From Epiperipatus broadwayi (Eukaryota; Onychophora; Udeonychophora; Euonychophora; Peripatidae): DNA of 64,000 nt. Below the pieces are notes generated by a model, which was not told where the DNA came from, made no database searches, and was given only the letters and a program-made list of their open reading frames with translations. Shown here in pieces: positions 17,364 through 29,387 of the stretch. How positions within the stretch are numbered: position 1 is the first letter of the stretch; every line of letters begins with the position of its first letter. Position numbers and translations under genes: made by a program. Where the stretch lies: contig JAQFVV010000003.1 of assembly GCA_028023455.1 (NCBI GenBank), positions 582,001 through 646,000 of the forward strand, given 5' to 3'.

Positions 17364-20300
17364 ACTTAAAATGGTACTTCATGGATTTTGGATTTAATAA
17401 TAAAGCAGATTTTTAAAATAAAGAATGGATATGTTTTTGCTATAATATTTATTAATGGATCAATCATTTTGAAAAAAAAAAGAAATTGGCAATATTTATT
17501 AATTTTTTTTTTTTAAAAAAATTGTATTATTTTAGTAGACTACTATTCAAAATAATAGCTTAAAATATTCAATTATCTTAAGGTTTTGATTCTAAAGCAG
17601 TCTCCTTTTTAGCTATATTGGGATGATTTAGATCAATAACAATAATCTTTTGATCTTGTTTTAAAGTAAATACATTATTTTTTAATGTTTTGGTGAAAAA
17701 GCTGATATATTAGTAAACAAATTAGCATATTTCTCATTGATCTTATGATTTTTTTTGTATTTTAAAGTAATTATCATTATAAATTATCAATTGGTTGGTT
17801 ACTGAAGAGATTATGTGATATACAAAGTTTATAATAGATTAAGCTTTGATCCACATCTTTGATTATTGACTCTATCAATTTACCAATGCTCCAATCTGCA
17901 CAAGTTGTAATTTATTTTACATCTTGATTTTGATAAATTACTGTAAATATAATAGTCAATGGTCACTAGATAGTAATGCTAAACAGACCTCAAGTATAAA
18001 TTTTATATATTGACATTTCTCAATATATTCCTATACAATATTCAAGTAATAACCCTTACTTTTATTATGTTTCAAATACTATGAACAATCATCTTCATTC
18101 TAAACTATAGCAAATAATGGCAGTAGGACTCCCTCTTACCCAATAACTCCCCCTCCATTGTTACCTCAGTTTGAAAACATTAAATAATAAATAAAAAGCA
18201 TAGGAATTTGTAAATTTGAATTAGTATGTTTTTTAAATATATTCATCAATCTAAAAACATCATAAATCTTGTCCTAAGCCATTTTTTTAATCTTGTGCAC
18301 TCAGTAAGTAAAGTGATCACTTTCTGGATTTATCACTAAATTGTCTTTTTCATACTTTCATTATTCTCTTTATTTGTTAATCATTGTTGTCACTGTTTAA
18401 TTGTATATATTTAAAAGATTATGTTAAATTATAAACATGTGTGTATGTGCATGTAGTGGGTATGCAAACATATACTTTATAGGATTCTGTCTTATCCATT
18501 ATCTTAAGAAATAAACCAAAGGCTTGGATTAAGTGGCGATAAATATGTGGAGATTATCATATAAATATATTATACATGAAAAAAATAATAAACATGAAAA
18601 AACAACTATACATTTTTTAAATAAACTTTCTGGTGACCATATTATATTATTTGATGATTCAACTTATAGGACAAAAAGTTAATAAAAATAGATTTAAAAA
18701 AATCACTACAAGAGTTTTATTATTTATTTATCAATGTGCGAAACATAGGATAAAATATTTCATTGTAATACATAAATTCCATAACCATAGATCTCACGCT
18801 TAAATTTAAACCAATAAATACTTCAGTAATTTATTGTCAAGACAACACTATAAATTGGCAGAAAATGGCTATTTTTATCCTATTTTATTTATGATCTTAA
18901 ATAGACCAAAATGTCTATAACAACATTATTCAAATTAGCCACTATTAACTGTTTAAAAATAAATTAACAAATAATCAATTTTATTTTTTTAAAACAAATT
19001 ACTATACATTATTATATTTATAATAAAACTAAAGTTTCAATATTTAATTTGTCAATTATATTTAAATTACATAATTACAGCTCTTTTGCTTATGCTTAAT
19101 TTAATAAATATATCAGCAATTCATTATTATGGCAATACCTGAATGGAACAAATGGATATTCTTTTCTACAATCATCAGTTATTTTAAGTAGACTATAACA
19201 GCTAAGCAGTAATAGATATTGGAATTAAATGGAAACTCTGCAGAAAAGATTACATACATTTTATTCAAATTAGTAAAAAATAATTTGTGTAAAGATAGAT
19301 TAATAATAATCAATTTTACATGTTTTTTTAACAAATTACTATGCATTATATATATACATAATAAATCTAAAATGCCAATTATGCTAAAATATTTATTGTT
19401 GTAAGTTTAGGAATGAGGCTGCACTAATGTAATTTATATAAAATTGCTTAGTTATTGATATTTTAGAAGACAAAATAGCTATTATATAGATTAATAGAGA
19501 AAACTTGTTTACCTCATGAATGTGTCTTAGTAATTGATGATTTCCTAGCAATATTAACGTTATCTCTATTTACATGGATATATATATATAAACTTTTACT
19601 TTCCATTTTTTATCTAATTAAAAATCCATGAAAATATTTAATTTAACATATGTAAATATATTATCATATACTTTTTTTGCTGAAATGTTACAAAAATCAA
19701 TGTTTTATTAATTTACAATCTAACAGTTAATCTTACTTTATGTAAATTTCTCATTAGGGTTATTTGCCACTGCAAGTACTTATGATTGATATTAAATTAT
19801 ATACAAGAGTAAAAGTAGATATCCATTTTTCTTCTTATTTCTATCCTTTTATATTCACAATTGACTAAAATTATTTATATCATTCTCAGTTTACATTATA
19901 GAAAAATACTAACAATTGTAGCCAATTCCAGAAACTATAGTATACTCAAGTGCTGGAATTAATATATACTAATCCATGTAGTTTAGTGTAGAGATAAAGG
20001 AATCTGAAGCTTAAAATTCTTGGATTGCTTTTTATTTTATCACTTCCAATGCTTGAACTTTTTATAAACTCCTGAACAATAAACATGTCTATTATTGTTT
20101 TTGTTGTTCTTATTATTATTATTACTGCCTTCAAGAGAGTTACTGTGATACTATTAAAATATCATCAGGCCATCTTGGGTACTTCTGTATCATTCATTCA
20201 CTCTCTTCTTTGGACGTTTTTGGTTTATTATCCATTTTCAGGGGTATCATGTTTTAAACAATATGGCTGATTTTTAAGATGATTATCATATTAATTACTT

Positions 20301-21824
20301 AATTGAATTTTTTTAAGATGATTATAAAAACACATTAAATTACACAAAACTCCAAATGATTGTAATTAAAAAAAATTTAATATAATTGTACTAAACAAAA
20401 TAAAAAACATAATGAAAGAATACTTGCTTTGAATACATTTTGACATTACACCCCCATTATCTCCATTTTCACATAGTTTCATATTATTCCTATTAGCACA
20501 CACTTTTCACTTAGGCACTATACTATAATTTTGAAAATACTTTACTGCATTTTCTTTTGTCATTGAAAGATTTCCAAATTTTAACCATTTTTGCAAAAGG
20601 TTAGAAAAAAAATAATTAAACAACAGCTTGAATGATGCTATGGTAAACATAAAACAATCACGCAATGTGTTAACAGTTTGTATGTTATAATATATGTAAA
20701 AATTAATAATTCATTAAATGTTGTGAATGGAATTTATAAAAAAAATATTATTTTTTAATGTTAACAAGAATTTATATTCGATTTCTTAATATTTTTTAAT
20801 CTTATCAAGTGACACATGTTTGATAAAATAATTTTGAGAAAAAAAATACTTCAACAGCCTGAAAATGGATAATTAACCAAAAAACTCCTGGTGAAGAAAG
20901 TGAAGGAATGATACGTAAGTACCCAATCATGAACTTCATTGAAATTATAAAAATTGTCATATTATATTTGAAGACTATCCATCCACTACTATATCTCTAC
21001 GTAAATAGTTTTCTATCTGTTTTTTAACCCAAGTAAAAAGCTGAAGAACAATTTGACACATATGTGCATTTATATATAAATTTTACCATTGATTATATAT
21101 TTTAACTAAAGAGTTATTGTCAAATAAGTACGTCTAATTTTACATATATTGCAAAAAATAAATAAATACTAAATAAGTTGTTATTTAAATGGCAATGATT
21201 ACCAATTTGATTTGTTTAAATACAAGAGTTTATATATGTAGAAAAACGTAATATCTTTTATGCACTAAGCTAATCGATTGAAACCTTATAAGAAAGACGA
21301 GATTTCTTTTCAGAGTATGTAAGTCTTTTTTAAAAAAAATTTTACTTAGCAAATATATAAATATTAGAATGACCCATGGGAGTGGTAACAAATTATAGAT
21401 GACTTTTCTTTAAACTTGTTTCTATGACTTTTTTTAAAGCTAATATTTTTAATAATAATAATAATGTTATATAAATACAGAAATTCTATATCTTGTTTGC
21501 TTAATATTTATTGATTTTATTAAATAGTTTTTACATTAAATTTACCAAGGACATTGCAAAAACTATTCCTACATGATTTTCTTTTAATTCTAAGTAAGAA
21601 TTATTTATTTATGTTGTAGAAATTTGCTAAATATATATCTGACATTTTTTTAAAAATGTATTATTTATTATTGTGGCAAATTCAACGTTATTGTTTGCGT
21701 TAGGAAGTAAGTTAAAGGAGCAGCTAAAGTAAGATAACGGAAATGATACAGTTCAACTGCGATCTAGGAATCTTTTTGCTTCTCTAAGTTAATGGGGGAA
21801 TATGAGATAAAATATGGAATAGTA
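17364..21824. other. Gene-free AT-rich stretch
   Basis: No supported gene. It contains a T12-A7 junction at about 17503-17521. ORFs at 19219-19404, 19946-20134 and 20085-20270 are short, on opposing strands and without domains. A slightly GC-richer patch at about 18120-18175 has no recognisable identity. Confidence 0.55.
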
Positions 21825-22130
21825 TGAACGTTCCATCATCAGATTTTCAATGAAATGGACGGCTGAAGAGTTGCGTTTTGGAGTAGTTTGAAGCCTGTCC
21901 ATTAAAGTATGAAGATTGGCTATCTTAATATAAAGCTGAGCACTGCTTGTATATATGTGTGGAGATAGTAATCTGAACCAACTGATAATTGCTGGTTTAG
22001 CATAAAATATGTATTATTGGTGATTATTTATCTTTTCAACATGTGTATTATCAGATGGGTCAGCAATATAAGATGGCATGGAGAGTTGAGGGTTGTGTGA
22101 AAGTCTGAGTTCGAATCCCTTATATAATAG
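21825..22130 (+). repeat. Family D unit with pol III-like boxes
   Basis: A single unit of the repeat that forms inverted dimers at 28481-29373 and 44344-45125. It starts near GTTCCATCATCAGATTTTCA and contains CCATTAAAGTATGAAGATTG. It ends with a tRNA-like segment: a box A-like stretch at about 22056-22077 and a near-consensus box B GAGTTCGAATCCC at 22107-22119. The tRNA-like part is at the downstream end of the conserved unit, the reverse of a standard SINE plan. Either the unit is truncated just past a SINE head or it is a different repeat class. Confidence 0.75.
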
Positions 22131-24104
22131 CATGAATATAATTTTTTGTGTGAAAAGAAAAACATTTATTTATTTCCTGTTAAAAATAGAGTTTTACTTT
22201 TATTTTCAACAATAATATCATTTATAAATTAAATCACTTATAAATTATAACATCATTTGAGATGAAGCCTAACATATTCTTATTTTACACAAGAGATTCT
22301 AACTTGTATTCTAACCATTCCAGTTCCAACAATTACAGAGACAACTGATGAACTTTTGTTTTTCAAATCTCTTGTAGGCTGTAAAATAATTCTGGGTTTA
22401 AAAACAGATCATTTTGACACAGCAAAATATCATTTTTTTTCGGAATGAGATTCCAAATAAATTGATTTTGTATTGTTAAAGAGATTAGTATTGTTTTGTT
22501 TCTCATTTTATAGAAATACAGTTTCAGAGATTATTACATAATACAATTTACTGTTATAATTATTATGATTTAAAACAATATTTCAAATAAGTGTTACATT
22601 AACAAAAGAAGTAATGAATAATGACTTTTATGAACAAATTAAACATGATATCAATATTCAAAATCACAGCAGCCCATTGCATAAGTGTCAAAAAACTACA
22701 ACAATTGTTATAATACAAGAAAAAGTAAGCAAAATATCTAACTGATGGCAATAACTTAGAGCTCATGGAAGTTATTTCTTATTGAAAGACTAATAATACT
22801 AACCTTATTAATATAATGTACTTTAAAAAGGATCTTACATTGAAGAAGAGATGAAGTAGTAAGATAAATTACCTCATAGAGTAACAAATTTTATGAAGTC
22901 ATTTAGTCACACTGTTTTACTAAGTTTAATTTGACAGTAAGGACTATTATTTTTACAGTAATATCTGCACAAAGGTATAAATATTTTTTAATATTTTAAT
23001 TAGGAAATTAAAATGTGAATTGTAGAAATGATAGATCACATTTTAAAAAGAGATTCATAATTTTTTTTCTAAATATCTGATGATACATTTGACATGCTAT
23101 GATATCTCAACTATCTGCAATTTTTTCTCTTAATCATCATCAATTTTAGACCATTCAACATTATCTTCTATAATTACTTTCTTTAATGATTCATCAAAAA
23201 CATAAATACATTCAAATAGCCAAAGCTGATATTCTGAATCAAAACATCATAATTTATAACAAAAAAAAATTGTAGTGTATATTCTATGCTTAATAACAGA
23301 GTATTTGTCATAATAATAATAATAAAATAATGAAACAGTCACTCATAAATGAGTATTGCCATTTTAATTTCAAGGAAAAATATCAAAGAAAAGAAAGAGA
23401 GAAAAACTACTCTTGAAATGAGTTTTGCTACGACTATGCAAACCGATCGGTATTCTGTTTACTTGATATTTTATGATGTTATGTTTTAATTGTGGCTACA
23501 GAAATTTTTTCTTTTTAAAATACTTCAACATCATGTCTCATTGTAGTTATCCGATATTTTTTGATCTTTATCTTTCTTTCCAATAGAAACAATTGGCATT
23601 GCAGTTTTTTTAGATCATTGATGCAAGATCCAGTTTTCCAATGAAATCATGCTCAAGATCACCTAAAACATATTATTAGAAATCTTGGATTGTTTAATCC
23701 AGTGAAAATGTGATTTTCTAATTGAGGATTCTATATTATCACATCCAAGAAGTTGAAGAATACATTGATTGTTTTTATGATCTTACTATTGCACTTGTCA
23801 AATTTTATAGTTTTCTTAAATGAATCTTCTCTAATGGATTTATATTATACAAATAGGATATATATGATTCAATAAACTAGATAAAATATAACAGCTTCAT
23901 ATTCAGCTAATTTAGTTAAAATAGTTGTTTCCCTATGATGAAATACTTTATCTTGTATCTTGGAGTCTATATTGTATCTTAACATCTAAGCCCATCTTTA
24001 TACTTATAAAACCATTCAAGCTGAAAAATTTTCCCCATTAATAACTGATAAAGAATTTGAATTTTATGAATATTAATTATTTGCATATGACTAATGATAC
24101 TTTT
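22131..24104. other. Gene-free AT-rich stretch
   Basis: No coding sequence or repeat homology recognised. The sequence is AT-rich and of mostly mixed complexity. Confidence 0.55.
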
Positions 24105-24260
24105 ACTGAAAGATTTACGAATCAAAAATGAAGTTACAATAAATATGCTGCTAGAAAAGATGATAATAGATGGATAACTAAAGTCCTGAAGTAAATTTCA
24201 AGAAACTGTAAGAGACCTTGAATAAATTATGAGAAGAGTATTTGAGATTAAAAGAAATTT
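24105..24260 (+). pseudogene. Decayed RTE LINE fragment (C-terminal coding)
   Basis: A short relic of the C-terminal coding region of the RTE element found at 56211-59505. The stretch GATGATAATAGATGGATAAC (about 24158-24177) matches the RTE codons for an Arg-Asp-Asp-Asn-Arg-Trp motif. Downstream bases continue the match through the CAAGA.ACTGTAAGAGACC region. Stops and indels interrupt it, and only about 150 bp align by eye. Confidence 0.6.
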
Positions 24261-25691
24261 GTTAGTGTGATGCTAAGAAAAAACCCATGGATAGTGAAAT
24301 TAATTTAAATTTAAAAACACATCTTTAAGTAGGTTGATAATGATTAAAAATAATAATGATGAGTTATACTGAATAACTAAATTGTCTACTTAATAGCTAA
24401 AAATGTTGACATCGTTTTGTACAAATTTGTCAAGATGTGAGTCTTCATATAAATTTATTTATTATCAAGACTGTAAAAGCAATTTAAATTTTATATTGGT
24501 TGGTGAAACCAATCTATATAGGTACTGAGTAAGCAATGGATGCTATGTCACAATCTTTTTTAGTAAAAAATGTGCTATGTGTTATATTCTATTTATCATT
24601 GATATTAGTATTTCTCAACAGATGAAAGATAAATGTAGTTATTTTATAATTGTTGTCATTAAAAAACATATAAGTATTGATCTAGAGTCAAAACTATAAA
24701 CAAACTGGCTTGAGTTAGAATTTTTGAAGCTTCTAGACCAATAGTTGGAATATATCAATAAATAATACAGTTGGAAATTACATAATGCAAACTGAAAGCC
24801 CTTACTTTCACTTTCATTGCTTTAAGCTGTAATTAAGATCAGCACTAGATGTAATTTAAAATTTTTTCCAAGTTATAATGGACTTAAATATTTTTTCAGA
24901 TAGATAGTTCATAGCCACAGAAGTAACTATCTAACAGTAGTTAGTAAATAGATATCTCATTTTTATTACCAATGAATAAAGATGCTAAATTAATGTAGGA
25001 TGGTCAGATGAGTATCAATACATGATATAAAATATAAAAAAACACATTTGTACTATGATATCCCTTTCATTGCTGGTGGCAGAGATGTCATATTCTTACA
25101 TGTGCTGGATTCATGTTAACATTTACCCTTTACCTCAAAATAGTATTACTATTTTACAAATCAATTAACAAGACATGTTTTTGCAGTAGCATTACTTATG
25201 GGGAAAATATTTTTATTAAGCAAATTCACAATATTTTTAGGTTTGCACATATGGCAATATAGATCAACAGCTCTCATTCATACAATTAAAATTTGAATTT
25301 GTAATCATTTTGAAATTAATATAAATAATAATTTGTTCCTGGTACAAACTAACTGTTAACACAAATTTTGAGCTATTTTTTATTTAAAACCTTGGTCAGG
25401 AGAGTATATTTATTATTTTAAAAAGTATTGGCAAGCAATCTACTTGAGGTCAATCAAAAAAGAGATAGTCTTGTCTGTAATAGAAAGTTAAAACTTTGTC
25501 ATGATAAGTTGTATTTTATGTTAAGTATTTTCATGTTAATTTTTTAAATGTCATGTAAAACATGTAAAAATACAATTGTTTGTGAGTAATGCAATAGGCC
25601 TGCCACATTTGTGGCATTTGGTCTAAGAATTTGTGTGGATACTGGAACTTAGCTTACAGATAGTAGCACATCCTATATAATAGATGATTTT

Positions 25692-25694
<3 letters not shown>
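24261..25694. other. Gene-free AT-rich stretch
   Basis: No supported gene or RNA. It ends in a (TA)n tract (25695-25732) that abuts the family C palindrome. Confidence 0.55.

Positions 25695-25732
<38 letters not shown>
25695..25732. repeat. (TA)n microsatellite
   Basis: About 19 TA units directly adjoining the left end of the family C palindrome. Confidence 0.95.
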
Positions 25733-25734
<2 letters not shown>

Positions 25735-26520
25735 CAAAGCAATCAAGTCATGTATCACATGACCTAATTTAACAAACTTGTATTACAAATGTTATATAAT
25801 GAGCTTGAAAATAGCTCTTAACAAGCTTTTCAGAATATCCCCAATCTCAGACCAGTTTCTGCTACTGGCTTCCTCAGTGAGGTACTAGGATATTCAAGCT
25901 CTAAATTTAAATACCAAGCCAAGCCCAGCACTTTATTTAATGAATAACTATTAAATAGAAAATCTGAAATTTTCAGACATTCATATCTCTTCCAATCCAG
26001 CTATCTAACTTAAATAGCCATATGGAACTGGACTAAGTTCACATCTTTAGGAATATAAAATCACCAAAGGCTTAATAGCAAAAAAATAAAATTACAAAGC
26101 AATCAAGTCATATATCACATGAACTAATTTAATAAGGTTGTATTACAAATGTTATATAATGAGCTTGTTAAATTAGGTCATGTGATATATGATTTGATTG
26201 CTTTGTAATTTTATTTTTTGCTATTAATGATTTGGTTATTTTATATTGCTAAAGCTATTAATATATGGTGTATTTGAACTTAGTTCAGTCCCATATGGCT
26301 ATTTAAGTTAGATAGCTGGATTGGAAGACATATAAATGTCTAACAATTTCAGAATTTCTACTTAATAGTTATCTATTAGATAAAATATTAGGTTTGGCCT
26401 GGCATTTTAAATCTAATGCTTGAATATCCTAGCACCTCACCGAGTAGCAGAAACGTGTCTGAGGTTGGGAGTGCCCTGAAAAGCTTGTTAAGAGCTATTT
26501 ACAAGCTCATTATATAAACA
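25733..26520. repeat. Palindromic repeat element, family C copy 1
   Basis: A direct unit (25733-26090) is followed by a partial direct copy (26091-26166, starting TTACAAAGCAATCAAGTCAT like the first). The reverse complement then runs from 26167 to about 26520, with landmarks such as TTTGATTGCTTTGTAATTTT. The inner segment holds AATATCCCCAATCTCAGACC followed by a TCAGTGAGG block, which is shared with family B. The inverted arm differs from the direct arm by substitutions and small indels. No ORF. A fragment of the same family lies inside a LINE-A copy at about 60911-61027. Confidence 0.85.
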
Positions 26521-27184
26521 TATATATTTGTGTGTGTTAAAATGAATATTTTTATAGGAAAAAGATGTATTTAGAAACAACTATGTTAAATTAAATAAAA
26601 TTAAAGTAAAATACTAAAACTTCAACATGATAGATGAGGGCATATGTTATTTTGTCAAAATATCATGATTTTATTTTAAATAATTGTTCCCAAAACATGA
26701 TTTATAATATATATACATTCACATAATAAATTAAATCTTTCCCAGTATTATATACAATATAAGACACTGTAACAGAATGTATATTTTAATATTAGTTTTA
26801 ATAATCTAGTATACTTTTAGCAATTTTAGCAATATAACATATTCATGGTTATCAAGATTATAACAATTTATAAGTCATTGTTGAAAGGGTTTGCAAAACA
26901 AAATAAAATAAAATAAACAATAGAAAGACAAAAGTTAAAGGGGTCTAATTTTTGAGCAAAATGGACACGTGATGAATCAGAGATTCAATAGCATTCAAAT
27001 AAACAATATTTAACAGTTAATTTTTATAATATTGATAACCATGACTCTGATGCATTGAAAATATATTAGATTATTAAAATAAATATTAAAGTTTATACTA
27101 TGTTATAATGTCTTTTTATTATATATTTTAATTTGTCGTTTTTATTTTGAATAGAATTTTGGCTTTTGAAAAAAGTATTTTTTT
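26521..27184. other. Gene-free AT-rich stretch
   Basis: No gene, RNA or repeat homology recognised in this AT-rich spacer. Confidence 0.55.
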
Positions 27185-27293
27185 TTACCATATGTCATAG
27201 TATCGGCCGGGAGGCAAATCCGCAACAACCGTCTGCAAACAACTGCTTGCTTGCAAGACTGCTGCGCTGACCTCTCGGCTAACAATGCTTGAC
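27185..27293 (-). repeat. tRNA-Val-like SINE, family E copy 3
   Basis: A diverged minus-strand copy. The GTATCGGCCGGGAGGCAAAT segment matches the T arm and acceptor 3' side, and GCTAACAATGC matches the 5' acceptor side. An internal duplication of the anticodon-arm region (GTCTGCAAACAACTGCTTGC) lengthens it against copy 2. It can no longer fold as a normal tRNA. Confidence 0.75.
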
Positions 27294-28466
27294 GCAAATG
27301 CATTAAATTTATATTTCATATATTTAATATTTTCTCTATGTAAAAGCATGATCATAACTAAACATAGATTATTATGTATTCATGATATAGACATTTTGAA
27401 CATACACGCATATATATATATATATGTTGTAACGTGATAAAAATGATGATGCTAGAAAAATGATCAATATGATCTGAATAATATGTAGCTCAATCTTTGG
27501 TTGCCATTTTGTAATGGAATATTGATTATAATATGGGATGATAATAGAAAAACTTTAGTATGTCTTAGAATTGAGATATCATTCATACCAATATAAATCT
27601 AGACTAAATGTGGAATGCTATTTTATAATGGCCTTAAAATTGATTTGGAATTTTGTAACATTTATCACCTGTACACGATCATCATCATCTAGCATTGAGT
27701 GTCAACATTCGTCATAAAATAAAAAAAAATGATTTATAGATTTTTAGACAACCACTTATTAATGACACTGTATGGGAATAAAAGATCACGAAGAAATGCC
27801 CTTATGATTTATATTATTTATCATAGAGCAAAACATGCATCAATAAATAGTAGCTCTGTTAAAACTGTGTAAAATTATCTAGATCAGTTATTGGTCACCC
27901 TAGACAATAACAATATTTCCAATACATGATTATTTAGATTGTCCACTACATTATCATAAAATACTAATAATCTCTATTTAAAACTAATTTATTGAGATAG
28001 TATTTAAACAAAAAAAGCAAACAAGATCATCACTACAGACATCATCAAATCTATTTGCTATTCCAAAGAACACTGCAATAAGTAGTGGCATCATATATCA
28101 TTATCCTAGACAATGATGTATGCTTAAGATATTTATTTAACTTATCAGCAGATGAAACTAAATTCATAATGTTTAAATAAAATAAATCCTTACTCAGTTT
28201 TGTATCTACTTTAATAAAACTTTAAATATAATATCAATATTTCATTCATACTCTACATTAGATCAATATGCAATTATTGCTTAAGTTATGTTTTAAAATG
28301 AAATACTCTACACAAATTTATTATCAATAAATCTATTAGATAATTCTGCATTTGGCCACATCCAATCATATTATATATAAAATATACCATAGATTTCTAT
28401 TGGATATTTACTGACTTAAAATCACTGACATTATTCATCTACTTGAATCTTCAGTCAATCGATTAT
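27294..28466. other. Gene-free AT-rich stretch
   Basis: No supported gene. There is a short (TA)n tract near 27411-27426. No repeat homology is seen elsewhere. Confidence 0.55.
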
Positions 28467-28480
28467 AAAAATGGATTTTA
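28467..28480. repeat. Target-site duplication, left copy
   Basis: AAAAATGGATTTTA, an exact 14-base match to 29374-29387. The pair brackets the family D dimer, as expected for insertion by staggered cutting. Confidence 0.8.
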
Positions 28481-29373
28481 GACTTTCACATGACTCACCA
28501 CTCTCCACACTATCTCATAACACTGATACACTTCAACACATATATGTTGAAAAGATAAATAATCACCAATATACATATTTCATGCTAAACCAGCAATCAT
28601 CAGTTGGTCCAGATTACCATCTCTACACATATATGCTGTAAGTGCTCAGATATATATTAAGATAGCCAAACTTCATACTTTAATGGACAGGCTTCAATCT
28701 ACTCCACACTACAACTCTTCAACTGTCCATCCAATTGAAAATCTGATGATGGAACACTCAAAGGCCACCCTGAGGCCAAGATTCTTGTCACACCCATGTT
28801 GACCTAAGGTTAATCTGACCCCTCATCTACAGGACATAATCCATTTAATACATATATAAGGGATGCACATACATCACTACTATGCAATAACTGAAACACA
28901 CAGGCTTATTATATACCTGTGTCTATATATGTAATATATAGGATATATGAGCACAGACTTTCACATGACCCACCACTCTCCAAGGTCAACATGGGTGTGA
29001 CAAGAATCTCAGCCTCAAGGTGGCCTTTGAGTGTTCCATCATCAGATTTTCAATTGGATGATCGGTTGAAGAGTTGTAGTGTGGAGTAGATTGAAGCTGT
29101 CCATTAAAGTATGAAGTTTGGCTATCTTAATATATATCTGAGCACTTATAGCATATATGTATAGAGATGATAATCTGGACCAACTGATGATTGCTGGTTT
29201 AGCATGAAATATGTATATTGGTGATTATTTATCTTTTCAACATATATATGTTCAAATGTATCAGTGTTATGAGATGGTGTGGAGAGTGGTGGGTCGTGTG
29301 AAAGTCTGTGCTCATATACCCTATATATTACATATATAGACACAGATATATAATAAGCCTGTGTGTTTCAGTT
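28481..29373. mobile_element. Inverted dimer element, family D copy 1
   Basis: An 893-bp element bracketed by an exact 14-bp duplication. The left half runs the D unit in reverse complement (28481 to about 28810). A centre of about 80 bp follows and is shared with the 44.7-kb copy (ATAATCCATTTAATACATAT). Next comes a short reverse piece from 28889 with ACTGAAACACACAGGCTTAT, and then the direct unit from about 28981 to 29373, ending CTGTGTGTTTCAGTT. The two long arms match closely over about 330 bp. The 14-bp duplication is longer than usual for DNA transposons and fits LINE-assisted retroposition. ORFs inside it are not genes. Confidence 0.85.
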
Positions 29374-29387
29374 AAAAATGGATTTTA
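29374..29387. repeat. Target-site duplication, right copy
   Basis: AAAAATGGATTTTA, identical to 28467-28480. It immediately follows the GTTTCAGTT end of the family D element. Confidence 0.8.

Noticed and set aside
28751-28770. Hammerhead ribozyme core (CTGATGA followed by GAA) in family D
   Set aside because: Only two bases separate the two core motifs, leaving no stem II, and no cleavage-site helix could be found.
29146-29343. Minus-strand ORF of 65 codons
   Set aside because: Lies inside the arm of the family D element, and the other arms do not keep it open.
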